Shown here: positions 8,640 through 16,588 of the stretch, piece after piece | Layout: every line of letters begins with the position of its first letter | Position numbering within the stretch: position 1 is the stretch's first letter | NCBI GenBank assembly: GCA_035545855.1 | Contig: DASZXK010000154.1 | Location: forward strand, 62,001 to 126,000 | Length of the DNA stretch: 64,000 nt | Reading direction: 5' to 3' | Origin: DASZVB01 sp035545855 | Lineage (GTDB): Bacteria > Myxococcota_A > Polyangia > Polyangiales > Polyangiaceae | Position numbers and translations under genes: made by a program | The notes under the pieces: model-generated | The model's database searches: none | What the model was told of the DNA's origin: nothing | What the model saw: the letters and a program-made list of their open reading frames with translations, nothing else

Positions 8640-9355
8640 GCGCCCTCCGTGCGAACGTCGCGGAACGCCGCATTTCGCTCGTCCGCCGCGATGCGCCCGT
8701 CCCGGACCGTGACGACGCGAGGCGCCGCGGCCGCGACGTCCTGCTCGTGCGTCACGAGCGCGAGGGTGATCCCCTGATCGAAGACGAGCTCCTGGAGCAT
8801 GCCGATGATCTCGACGCTCGTCTTCGTGTCCAGGTTTCCGGTGGGCTCGTCCGCGAGGAGGAGCGGCGGCTCGGAGACGAGCGCGCGGGCGATCGCGACT
8901 CGTTGCTGCTGACCGCCGGAGAGCTGGTTCGGCGTGTGGCCGAGCCGTTCCGCGAGCCCCACCCGCTCGAGCGCCGCCTCGGCGCGCTGCCGTCGCTCCC
9001 TCGGCGGGACTCCTCTGTAGACGAGCGGGAGCTCGACGTTCTCGAGAGCCGTCGTCCGCGGGAGCAGGTTGAACCCCTGGAACACGAAGCCGACGAGGCG
9101 GTTGCGGACGAGCGCACGCTCGTCAGCCGATCGGTTCGTGACGTCCACTCCGGCGAGGCGGTACGTCCCGCGCGTGGGCTGATCCAGGCAGCCGAGCACG
9201 TTCATGAGCGTGCTCTTCCCCGAGCCGCTCGACCCGACGATCGCCACGAACTCCCCGACGCCGATCTGCAGGTCCACGTGCGCGAGCGCGTGCACGACCT
9301 CCGGTCCCGCCGTGTAGTCCTTGCCGATTCCGTCGAGGTCGACGAGAGGGCCCAT
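8636..9355 (-). CDS. MacB/LolD-type ABC transporter ATPase
   Basis: 239 residues, a normal length for LolD/MacB-type ATPases. It has Walker A GSSGSGKS, a Q-loop in FVFQGFNLLPRTTALENVELPL, the signature LSGGQQQRVAIARAL, Walker B LLLADEPTGNLD and the switch His in VTHE. The FQGFNLLPR and EPTGNLD forms are diagnostic of this efflux/lipoprotein-release subclass. The stop overlaps the GTG of the first permease by 4 bp. The start is placed at the ATG (9355). An in-frame GTG at 9379 is preceded by GAGGGG and would add eight residues; it cannot be excluded. It powers the two permeases encoded downstream. Confidence 0.93.
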   Translation of the reverse strand: MGPLVDLDGIGKDYTAGPEVVHALAHVDLQIGVGEFVAIVGSSGSGKSTLMNVLGCLDQPTRGTYRLAGVDVTNRSADERALVRNRLVGFVFQGFNLLPRTTALENVELPLVYRGVPPRERRQRAEAALERVGLAERLGHTPNQLSGGQQQRVAIARALVSEPPLLLADEPTGNLDTKTSVEIIGMLQELVFDQGITLALVTHEQDVAAAAPRVVTVRDGRIAADERNAAFRDVRTEGA

Positions 9356-9387
9356 CGATCGGTCCGCCGCGCCTTCCACGGTGCCCC

Positions 9388-10686
9388 TCAGAAGAGCCCG
9401 AGGAATTTCTCCGGACGCTTGGCGTCCTTCTGTTCGGTGATCACGAGGGCGCCGTCGCCGAGGCCCTTCAGGATCTCCGTGTAGCGGCCGTCGGTGATGC
9501 CGACGTCCACGACCGTCTCCACGGGCTCGTCCGGGTTCGCGCCCGGCGTGTAGAGGCGCCCCTGGCCCGGCTTGAGCTCGGTGCCGAACACGGGGGGCGG
9601 GACCGTGGTAGCGCCCGGCTCGGGCGGCTTCACGGGTCGAAAGCGGAGCGCCGCGTTCGAAACGGCGAGCGCGCCCTGCGCGCGCCGCGTCTCCACCGTG
9701 ACCGTCGCCGTCATGCCCGGGCGGAGCTCGAGGTCCGGATTCTTCACGTCGATGATCGCCGAGTACGTGACGACGCCCTGCACGTCGTTCGGGCTGTAGC
9801 GGATCTGGGCGACCTTGCCGTGGAAGGTCTTCCCGGGAAACGCGTCCACGACGACCGTCGCCTCCGTCCCCTCCTTCACTTTCCCGACGTCCGCTTCGTC
9901 TATGTCGGCGAGCACCTGCATCTCGGCGAGATCGGGCGCAATGACGAAGAGCACCGGCGCGGCGAAGCTCGAGGCGACCGTCTGTCCGGGGTCGATGGAG
10001 CGCGTGATGACCATGCCGTCGATCGGCGAGGTGATCTTCGTGTACTGGAGCGTCGTCGCGGCGCTCGCGAGCTGAGCCTCGAGCTGGGCGAGCTGCGCCT
10101 CCGACGCGGCGACGTCCGCCTTGGCGACGTCCCGGTTGCCTCGAGCGGTGTCGTAGTCGGCCTGGGTGGCGAGGTTGTCCTTCCGCAGCCGTTCGAGGCG
10201 CGCGAGCGTCGTCTCCGCGACGGCGAGGCTCGCCTCCGCCTTCTTCACGAGGGCGTTCGCCGCCGTGATCTGCGCGCGCGCCTGGTTCACCTGAGCGCCG
10301 AAGACGCGGGGATCGATCTCCGCGAGCACGTCCCCCTTCTTCACGCGGTCGTTGTAGTCCACGGAGACGGAGACGACCCGCCCCGACACCTGCGCGCCGA
10401 CCTGGACCTCCTTCAGCGGCTTCACCTTGCCGGTGGACTGCACCTCTTCGGCGATCTCCCGGCGTTCCACCTTCTGCGTCGTGAACTTCGGCGCCGGGGG
10501 CGGCTTCCGGTGCTCCAGGTACGCCCGGATCCCGCCGCCGGCCGCCACGAGGAGGACCAGCGCGCCGAGGCGGTTCGTCCACTTGCGGCGCCCCCGCGTC
10601 CGGAGCTCCTCTTCCAGGGCGCGCGCGACCTCCTCGGGTCGGGCCCGGGAGCGAATCGCCGGGCGGCTTTCGGCGGACTGCGTCAT
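9388..10686 (-). CDS. MacA/HlyD-family periplasmic adaptor of the efflux system
   Basis: 432 residues. A cytoplasmic basic N-terminus leads into one transmembrane helix (~39-56), then a lipoyl half-motif (VGAQVSGRVVSVSVDYNDRVKKGDVLAEIDP), a long alpha-helical hairpin rich in Ala/Arg/Asp (~125-215, coiled coil), the second lipoyl half (TSPIDGMVITRSIDPGQTV), a beta-barrel and a membrane-proximal domain. This is the MacA-type membrane-fusion protein order. It bridges the MacB-like permeases to an outer-membrane channel; no TolC-like gene is present in this window. The start at 10686 avoids overlap with the divergent gene at 10763. It is the first gene of the operon adaptor-ATPase-permease-permease. 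Confidence 0.93.
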   Translation of the reverse strand: MTQSAESRPAIRSRARPEEVARALEEELRTRGRRKWTNRLGALVLLVAAGGGIRAYLEHRKPPPAPKFTTQKVERREIAEEVQSTGKVKPLKEVQVGAQVSGRVVSVSVDYNDRVKKGDVLAEIDPRVFGAQVNQARAQITAANALVKKAEASLAVAETTLARLERLRKDNLATQADYDTARGNRDVAKADVAASEAQLAQLEAQLASAATTLQYTKITSPIDGMVITRSIDPGQTVASSFAAPVLFVIAPDLAEMQVLADIDEADVGKVKEGTEATVVVDAFPGKTFHGKVAQIRYSPNDVQGVVTYSAIIDVKNPDLELRPGMTATVTVETRRAQGALAVSNAALRFRPVKPPEPGATTVPPPVFGTELKPGQGRLYTPGANPDEPVETVVDVGITDGRYTEILKGLGDGALVITEQKDAKRPEKFLGLF

Positions 10687-10762
10687 GGACCGAAGTTTGG
10701 TCTTAGTGCACGCCCCCGGGTTTGACCACGAGCGCGTCTTTCGATAACCGTCCCGAACGCAC

Positions 10763-11536
10763 GTGCCCGCGGAAAAAGTCCCGTCGACGCGCCGCGCCTG
10801 GATGACGGTCGCGCCCCTCCTCCTGGTCCCCGCCGTGGGGCTCGCGTACCTGGCCCTCCGCGCCGAGAAGCGTCCGCCGGGGCCCGAAGCCGCGGCGATT
10901 CCCGCTCCCCGGCCCACCGCGACGCCGACGGACCCGTCGCCGCCCGCCGCGCCTCCCCCGGCGGCCGCTCCCGCGGAGCAATCGGACGTGTCCGCCAAGA
11001 TGGCGCGAGCGCTCGAGATCCGGCGGACGGATCCGAAGGGCCGGCGGAGGCTCCTCCGGGAGGTCCTCGCGGAAGATCCGAACCACGTGCCCGCCCTCGA
11101 GAGCCTCTCCCTCGCGCTCCTCCACGACGAGAATCACCTGGAAGCGAAGTCCTTCGCGGACCGGTGCCTCGCGCTGGAACCTGGCAACGAGACTTGTCGG
11201 ATGGTCGCGAACTACGCGCTGCCGAAGACGGCGGCTTCGGAGGCGTTCGCGCTCGGCGCGGCGCTCTGCCTGAAGGACACCCCGGACGACGCGAAGTGCC
11301 TGGCGACCAACATCGGCCACGACGTCCTCCTCGGGAAGACGGCGGACGCGAAGCCGCTCCTCGAACGCCTGATGAAGGTGGCCCCCGGAGAGAAGCAGAC
11401 GCTGCTCGCCAAGGCGCGGATAGAGTCCACGGAAGGCGACTACGAGAACGCGCGCCGGGATCTCGACGGCGCCTGCAGGCAGGGCATGGAACAGGCCTGT
11501 TTCCGTGCCGATGCCCTGCGCGAGGAAGGCTGGTAG
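10763..11536 (+). CDS. Membrane-anchored TPR-like protein
   Basis: 257 residues from a GTG start; an in-frame ATG at 10802 is an alternative that would leave only a short n-region. The N-terminus has a hydrophobic anchor (MTVAPLLLVPAVGLAYLAL), then a Pro/Ala linker, then helical repeats (~75-250) with TPR character such as EDPNHVPALESLSLALLHDENHLEAKSFADRCLALEP. Conserved cysteines occur at repeat ends. Probably a periplasmic scaffold anchored in the inner membrane; no partner can be named. It diverges from the efflux adaptor across 76 bp. Confidence 0.75.
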   Translation: MPAEKVPSTRRAWMTVAPLLLVPAVGLAYLALRAEKRPPGPEAAAIPAPRPTATPTDPSPPAAPPPAAAPAEQSDVSAKMARALEIRRTDPKGRRRLLREVLAEDPNHVPALESLSLALLHDENHLEAKSFADRCLALEPGNETCRMVANYALPKTAASEAFALGAALCLKDTPDDAKCLATNIGHDVLLGKTADAKPLLERLMKVAPGEKQTLLAKARIESTEGDYENARRDLDGACRQGMEQACFRADALREEGW

Positions 11537-11598
11537 AGGACGCCCGCCGCGACTATGGTGATCCGGCCCGCCGACCGGCGGAGTCGAAGAGAGCACCC

Positions 11599-12699
11599 AT
11601 GAGCCAGAAATCCAAGGCTGTCGTCTTCCGCAGCGCGCAAAACCCCTTCTCCGTCGAGGAGGTCGAGGTGCTCTCCCCGGGCCCCGACGAGGTCATGGTG
11701 AAGGTCGCCGCGTGCGGCGTGTGCCACAGCGACCTCTCCGCCACGAACGGCACGATCCCGGTCCCGGAGGGCACCGTGCTCGGACACGAAGCGGCGGGAA
11801 CCATCGTCGAGGTGGGGGAAGCGGTGACGGACCTCGCCGTCGGAGACACCGTCGGCATCTCGTGGATCCCGATGTGCGGCGCGTGCCGCTTCTGCCTGAT
11901 GGGACGACCTGCGCTCTGCGACCGCCCGATGAAGCACGGACCGAAGATGCCGGACGGCACCTCTCGCCTCCGCGACGCGAACGGGAAGGAGCTCTCTCAT
12001 TTCATGAGCACGGCCGTGATGGCCGAGTACGCGACGCTCCACGAGAACAGCGTCATCAAGATCGACCCCGGCATCCCCATGCCGTCCGCGGCGCTCGTCG
12101 GCTGCGCCGTCACGACGGGCGTCGGCGCCGTCCTGAACACGGCGAAGGTCGAGCCGGGCTCGGTGGTCGCGGTCATCGGCGCGGGCGGCGTCGGGCTGAA
12201 CGTGATCCAGGGCGCAGTGCTCGCCGGCGCGCGCGTCGTCGTCGCAATCGACACTTCGGACGAGAAGCTCGAATTCGCCCGGAGCTTCGGAGCGACGCAC
12301 CTCCTGAACCCGAAGAAGGAAGAAAAGCTCGTGGACAAGGTGCGAAAGACGGTCGGCGCGCCCGACTACGTCTTCGAGTGCATCGGCCTCGCCGAGACGA
12401 TCCAGCAGAGCTACGCGATGCTCCGGAAGGGCGGCATGGCGGTCATCGTGGGCATCGCGCCGGCGACGCAGAAGGTCGAGCTCCCCGCGCTGCACCTCTC
12501 CGTCTCGGAGAAGACGCTCACCGGGAGCATGTACGGTTCGACGCGGCCGCGCGTGGATTTCCCGAAGCTCGTCGACCTCTACAAGGCGAAGCGGCTGAAG
12601 CTCGACGAGCTCGTGACGCAGAAGTACCGCATCGAAGACGCGCCTCGCGCGTTCGAGGACATGAAGAAGAACGCTCGCGGCGTCATCGTCTTCGACTGA
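11599..12699 (+). CDS. Zinc-dependent alcohol dehydrogenase (MDR superfamily)
   Basis: 366 residues. Catalytic zinc ligands are C39 (in CGVCHSDL), H63 (in GHE) and C169. Structural zinc cysteines are at about 93, 96, 99 and 107 (CGACRFC...C). The Rossmann loop GAGGVGLN is followed by an acidic residue after the second strand (AIDTSDEKL), which favours NAD over NADP. The domain order and length match class III-like or benzyl-alcohol-type dehydrogenases. It oxidises a primary or aromatic alcohol, or reduces the aldehyde, in the cytoplasm. It lies 14 bp ahead of an acyl-CoA ligase gene in a probable two-gene operon, so alcohol- or aldehyde-derived acids may be activated next. Confidence 0.93.
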   Translation: MSQKSKAVVFRSAQNPFSVEEVEVLSPGPDEVMVKVAACGVCHSDLSATNGTIPVPEGTVLGHEAAGTIVEVGEAVTDLAVGDTVGISWIPMCGACRFCLMGRPALCDRPMKHGPKMPDGTSRLRDANGKELSHFMSTAVMAEYATLHENSVIKIDPGIPMPSAALVGCAVTTGVGAVLNTAKVEPGSVVAVIGAGGVGLNVIQGAVLAGARVVVAIDTSDEKLEFARSFGATHLLNPKKEEKLVDKVRKTVGAPDYVFECIGLAETIQQSYAMLRKGGMAVIVGIAPATQKVELPALHLSVSEKTLTGSMYGSTRPRVDFPKLVDLYKAKRLKLDELVTQKYRIEDAPRAFEDMKKNARGVIVFD

Positions 12700-12713
12700 A
12701 GAGACGGGGACGG

Positions 12714-14273
12714 ATGCGCCTCGAAACCCCGGAAGTCGCGTTCCGTCGCGGCGACGACATCGCGTCGCTCCTCCGGGGCCACGCGTGGACGAACCCGGGC
12801 CGTCGCGCGCTGATCGACGGCGATCGGACGCTGTCCTACGCGGAGCTGGACTCTCGCGTGGATCGGATCGGAGCGGCGCTCGCGGCGAGCTCCGTCGGAC
12901 CGGGGGGGCGCGTCGCCGTCCTCGCCGCGAACGACGCGACCTACGTGGCGGTGTTCTTCGCGACGCTCCGGGCGGGCGCGTCGATCGTCCCGCTCCCGAC
13001 GCTCTCCTCGCGGGAAGCGCTGGAGGCGATGCTCGACGATTCCGGCGCCGCGGTCCTCTTCGTGGGCCGGGGTCACGAGGAGCTCGGCGTCTCGCTCGCG
13101 GCGCGGCGTGCCCTCCTCCGCGTCGCGCTCGACGACGGGGTGCCGCGCGGGCTCACGCCGCTCACCGCGTTCCTCGCCCGCGCGGAGAACGCGCCGGACG
13201 TCGCCATCGGACCGAACGACGAGTTCGACGTCATCTACAGCTCGGGCACCACCGGGACGCCGAAGGGCATCGTGCACTCCCACGGCGCGCGAAAGGCGAG
13301 CTACGCAGGGTCCCGGGCTCGGTGGTTCTCGCCGGAGTCCGTGAACGTCGTGGCGACGCCGCTCTACTCGAACACGACGTGCATCACGTTCCTCCTCACG
13401 ACGGCGACCGGCGGCACGAACGTCCTCTTCCCGAAGTTCTCCGCCGACGCGTTCCTCGACGCCGTCGAGACGCACCGCGCGACGCACGCGATGCTCGTGC
13501 CGACCCAGTACGATCGGATCGTCTCGTCGCCGCGCTTTCCGGGGGCGGATCTCTCGAGCCTTCGCGTGCTCTTCTCGACGAGCGCGCCGCTCCCCTCCGA
13601 CATGAAGCGGCGCGTCCTCTCCACGACGAACGCCGAGCTCGTGGAGATCTACGGGCTCACCGAAGGGGGACCGGTGACGGTCCTCGAGGCCCGGCGTCAC
13701 CCGGACAAGCTCGGGACCGTGGGGAAACCCGCGCCGGGGACGGAGCTTCGCGTCGTGGACGAACGCGGGGAAGACGTTCCGGCGGGGACCGCCGGCGAGG
13801 TCGTCGGTCGCTCGGGGAACATGATGAGCGGGTACCTGAACCGACCGGACGAGAACGCGGCGATCGTCTTCCGGGACGCCACGGGAAAGCTCTATTTCAG
13901 GACGGGAGACGTCGGTCGCCTCGACGCCGACGGGTTCCTCCACCTCCTCGACCGGAAGAAGGACGTCATCATCTCCGGCGGCTTCAACGTCTACGCGACG
14001 GATCTCGAGTCGGTGCTGCTCGACCACCCCGACGTTCAGGAGGCCGCGGTCATCGGCGTGCCGAGCGAACGCTGGGGCGAGACTCCCCTCGCGCTCGTCG
14101 TGCTGAAGTCGGGCGCTCACGCGACGGCCGACGCGATCCGCGAGTACCTGAACGCGAAGGTCGGCAAGGCCCAGCGCGCTTCGGCGGTCGAGCTCCGCAC
14201 CGAGCTCCCGAAGAGCGCCATCGGGAAGGTCCTGAAGCGAGAGCTCCGGGAGCCGTACTGGAGAAGACGCTGA
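12714..14273 (+). CDS. AMP-forming acyl-CoA synthetase/ligase (ANL superfamily)
   Basis: 519 residues. ANL core motifs are present in order: A3 P-loop YSSGTTGTPKG (~175), A5 YGLTEGG (~310), A7 YFRTGDVGRLDADG, A8 RKKDVIISGGFNVYATDLE, and the A10 catalytic lysine in SAIGKVLKREL near the C-terminus. It activates a carboxylic acid to acyl-adenylate and then acyl-CoA. The ISGGFNVYATDLE form is shared by FadD, benzoate-CoA and related ligases; substrate specificity is not readable. The ATG at 12714 is preceded by GACGGGGA. It is coupled to the alcohol dehydrogenase upstream. Confidence 0.93.
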   Translation: MRLETPEVAFRRGDDIASLLRGHAWTNPGRRALIDGDRTLSYAELDSRVDRIGAALAASSVGPGGRVAVLAANDATYVAVFFATLRAGASIVPLPTLSSREALEAMLDDSGAAVLFVGRGHEELGVSLAARRALLRVALDDGVPRGLTPLTAFLARAENAPDVAIGPNDEFDVIYSSGTTGTPKGIVHSHGARKASYAGSRARWFSPESVNVVATPLYSNTTCITFLLTTATGGTNVLFPKFSADAFLDAVETHRATHAMLVPTQYDRIVSSPRFPGADLSSLRVLFSTSAPLPSDMKRRVLSTTNAELVEIYGLTEGGPVTVLEARRHPDKLGTVGKPAPGTELRVVDERGEDVPAGTAGEVVGRSGNMMSGYLNRPDENAAIVFRDATGKLYFRTGDVGRLDADGFLHLLDRKKDVIISGGFNVYATDLESVLLDHPDVQEAAVIGVPSERWGETPLALVVLKSGAHATADAIREYLNAKVGKAQRASAVELRTELPKSAIGKVLKRELREPYWRRR

Positions 14274-14305
14274 CCGGGAAGCGAAGGGACGCCCCCCTCG
14301 GCGCC

Positions 14306-15529
14306 CTACCCGCACTGTCCGTTCGGCAGGCAGCGCTGACCGGCGGTACACGTCGAGGCGCCGCAGTGACAGACGCCGCCGCTGCACGTCCCCGGAGTGC
14401 CGGCGTTGCAGTCGCCCGCGTCCTCGCAGACGCACGCGCTTCCCGAGCAGGAGAACCCCGGGGTGCAGGCGTGGCCACACGCGCCGCAGTTGGCGGCGTC
14501 GCTCGTCAGGTCCCTGCAACCCGTCGGGGTCCGGCAGCACGTCTGAGTTCCGGTGCAGGCGGGCCCCGCGTTGCAGGCGCAGGCGCCCTGACGGCAGCTC
14601 TCCCCGTGGCGGCACGTCGTGCCGTTGCAGGCGCAGAGGCCAGTGCCCGTGTCACACGTCGCCGTCCCCTGCACGGCGCCGGAGCGGCACTGGGTGTCCC
14701 CGCCGCAGGAGCAGAGGCCGTTCTGGCAGACCTTGCCGTTCTGCTGGGTGCAGTCGTTCGAGCAACCGCCGCAGTTCTTGGCGTCCCCGCTCGCGTCGAG
14801 CTCGCACCCGTCGTCCGGACCGGTCGTCGGACGCGTGCAGTTGGCGCGACCGAGCTCGCAGGAAGACGTGCACCCCCCGGCGTTGCACACCCGGCCCGCG
14901 ATGTGATCGGCCGCGCACGCACGGCTGCATGCTCCACACTGCAGCGGATCGGCCGTCACGTCGTGTTCGCAACCGTCGGAGGCGATGCCGTTGCAGTCCC
15001 CGTAGCCCCCCTGACAGACGTCCGCGGCGCACTCGCCGGAGACGCACTTCTCGGTGATCGCGTTCGGGACCGAGCAGGATAGGCAGCTCGCCGCCGCGCA
15101 CCCCGTCCCCGGCGAGTCCTTCGCGACGCACGTCCCGCAGAGCTTCTCCGTCGGGAGGCATCCGCCACCGGAGTCTGTACCGCCGCCGGCACCGTTTCCG
15201 CCTCCCGACCCCGCGTCCGTCCGGCTCCCGCCCGATCCCGCGTCGGGGTTCGGCGCGCGGGCGTCCGTCGCGCCGCCCGACCCCGAGTCGACGAGGCCGA
15301 GGCCGCCCGCGCCGCCACCCGGAACGCCACCGGTTCCGGCCGAGCCGGCCGTTCCTCCGCTGCCGCTCCCGGAGGCGCCGCCCGTCGCGCCCGCGTCCGT
15401 GCGCGCGCCGCCGCTCGAAGCCGCGTCCGCGTTCGCGCCGCCGCGCTGGACGTCGAAGACGCCGAAGTCGTGCGTACAACCGACCGAGCCGGCGAGCCCC
15501 GCGAGGAGCCACGCGAACCGCGCACGCAT
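14306..15529 (-). CDS. Cys-rich surface lipoprotein with glycine-rich stalk
   Basis: 407 residues from the ATG at 15529, which shares its first base with the stop of the upstream gene (TGATG). A signal peptide with lipobox (AGSVGC, Cys 18) is followed by a long Gly/Ser/Asp-Ala-Gly stalk (~35-150). A tandem series of short disulfide-type modules follows, with CGAC, CGGC, NCGAC and CACN patterns; more than 40 cysteines are visible. Repeats of the type D..NCG.C...C suggest metal- or disulfide-stabilised EGF-like beads. Myxobacteria encode many such proteins; their function is mostly unknown, probably cell-surface or extracellular binding. It is translationally coupled to the TPR/PEGA protein. 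Confidence 0.85.
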   Translation of the reverse strand: MRARFAWLLAGLAGSVGCTHDFGVFDVQRGGANADAASSGGARTDAGATGGASGSGSGGTAGSAGTGGVPGGGAGGLGLVDSGSGGATDARAPNPDAGSGGSRTDAGSGGGNGAGGGTDSGGGCLPTEKLCGTCVAKDSPGTGCAAASCLSCSVPNAITEKCVSGECAADVCQGGYGDCNGIASDGCEHDVTADPLQCGACSRACAADHIAGRVCNAGGCTSSCELGRANCTRPTTGPDDGCELDASGDAKNCGGCSNDCTQQNGKVCQNGLCSCGGDTQCRSGAVQGTATCDTGTGLCACNGTTCRHGESCRQGACACNAGPACTGTQTCCRTPTGCRDLTSDAANCGACGHACTPGFSCSGSACVCEDAGDCNAGTPGTCSGGVCHCGASTCTAGQRCLPNGQCG

Positions 15530-16518
15530 CAGAAGCGACCGTCCACGACGAGCGAACCCGGCCGGAGCCCGACGCGGACGGAGGCCTGCGCCGCGCTCTC
15601 CGTCTTCCCGGGCTGGCTCACGAGAAACAGCGTGACCCCCGCGCCCACGCCGACGACGCCGAGGACGAGCCCCACGTTCGCGATCGTCTGATCCCTCTTC
15701 CCGGCGTCGACGTCCCCGCTCTTGCCGGGCGGGCAGACGTGGTTCGGGCACGATGAGTCCAGCGAGTCGTACTTCGAGTCGCTCATCGCGCCGAAGATGC
15801 CGAACGTCGCGAGACCCACGACGCCGACGCCGCCGGCCACGTACGCCCAGGTCCGAAGGGACGTGTTCGAGGTGGACACGACGACGGGAGCGGGGGCCGG
15901 GGCCGGCGCTTCCGCGGGTTTCGCTGGTGCGACGAGCGTGAGCGTCACCGTCGAGGCTCCGCCGGCCGCGAGCGTCGATTCCTGCTTCGCGGTCGAGCCG
16001 TCCCCGGCGTTCGCCGTCACTTCGACCGGCCCGGGCGCCACGGGGATGGGCGTCCCGAGCTCCGCGGCGGCGAGCGTTCGATCTCCGACCTTCACCACGG
16101 CGTCCGCGGGGGCGCCCGCGGCGAGCGTGACCGTGACGAGGGCGATCTTCGCGCGGACCTCTTCTCGTTCCTCGGCGGCGGCGTGGCCGGCGCTCTGGTA
16201 CTTCTCACCGCGTTTTGCGGCTTCTTTCGCGACGGCGTCGTACTCCGCGTACGCCTCGACGTCCCGCCCGAGCTCGCGCAGCGCTCGGGCGACCATCAGG
16301 TGCGAGTTCGGGCTCGGCACGATCTGGTAGGACGCCCGGAACGCCGCGAGAGCCTCCTCGAACTGGTGGGCGTCGTACAGCTTGCTGCCCGCGTCGAAGG
16401 TCTTCTGGGCGCCCGCCTTCTGTTCCTTCTCCGGCGTGCTCGCGTCCCCCGCGAGGCTCGCACCGGCGTGGAGCGCGACCGCAGCCCCGAACGCCACGAC
16501 CCTGAGGATCCTCATCAC
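15529..16518 (-). CDS. Secreted TPR/PEGA-type membrane protein
   Basis: 329 residues beginning Met-Met-Arg (either Met possible). A cleavable signal peptide (ending ASLAGD, ~24) precedes TPR-like helices (KTFDAGSKLYDAHQFEEALAAFRASY), a beta-sandwich segment resembling PEGA domains (VVKVGDRTLAAAELG...PVAPGPVEVTA), a Pro/Ala linker and two hydrophobic helices (~225-245 and ~285-305) flanking a loop with paired Cys. This order recurs in myxobacterial periplasmic proteins. It may anchor an envelope assembly together with the coupled Cys-rich lipoprotein; this is inference from the overlap of the two genes. Confidence 0.8.
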   Translation of the reverse strand: MMRILRVVAFGAAVALHAGASLAGDASTPEKEQKAGAQKTFDAGSKLYDAHQFEEALAAFRASYQIVPSPNSHLMVARALRELGRDVEAYAEYDAVAKEAAKRGEKYQSAGHAAAEEREEVRAKIALVTVTLAAGAPADAVVKVGDRTLAAAELGTPIPVAPGPVEVTANAGDGSTAKQESTLAAGGASTVTLTLVAPAKPAEAPAPAPAPVVVSTSNTSLRTWAYVAGGVGVVGLATFGIFGAMSDSKYDSLDSSCPNHVCPPGKSGDVDAGKRDQTIANVGLVLGVVGVGAGVTLFLVSQPGKTESAAQASVRVGLRPGSLVVDGRF

Positions 16519-16588
16519 GCGAAAGGGTAACCCGAAGCGCCGTTCCCGCGCAGCCGTTTCCCTCGGGTCAGTGAGGGCAACGGCTCGG

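Noticed and set aside
10763..10801. Start of the TPR protein at the later ATG (10802)
   Set aside because: It would begin directly in the hydrophobic segment without the basic residues of an n-region; the GTG at 10763 gives a better membrane anchor, though neither has a good ribosome-binding site.
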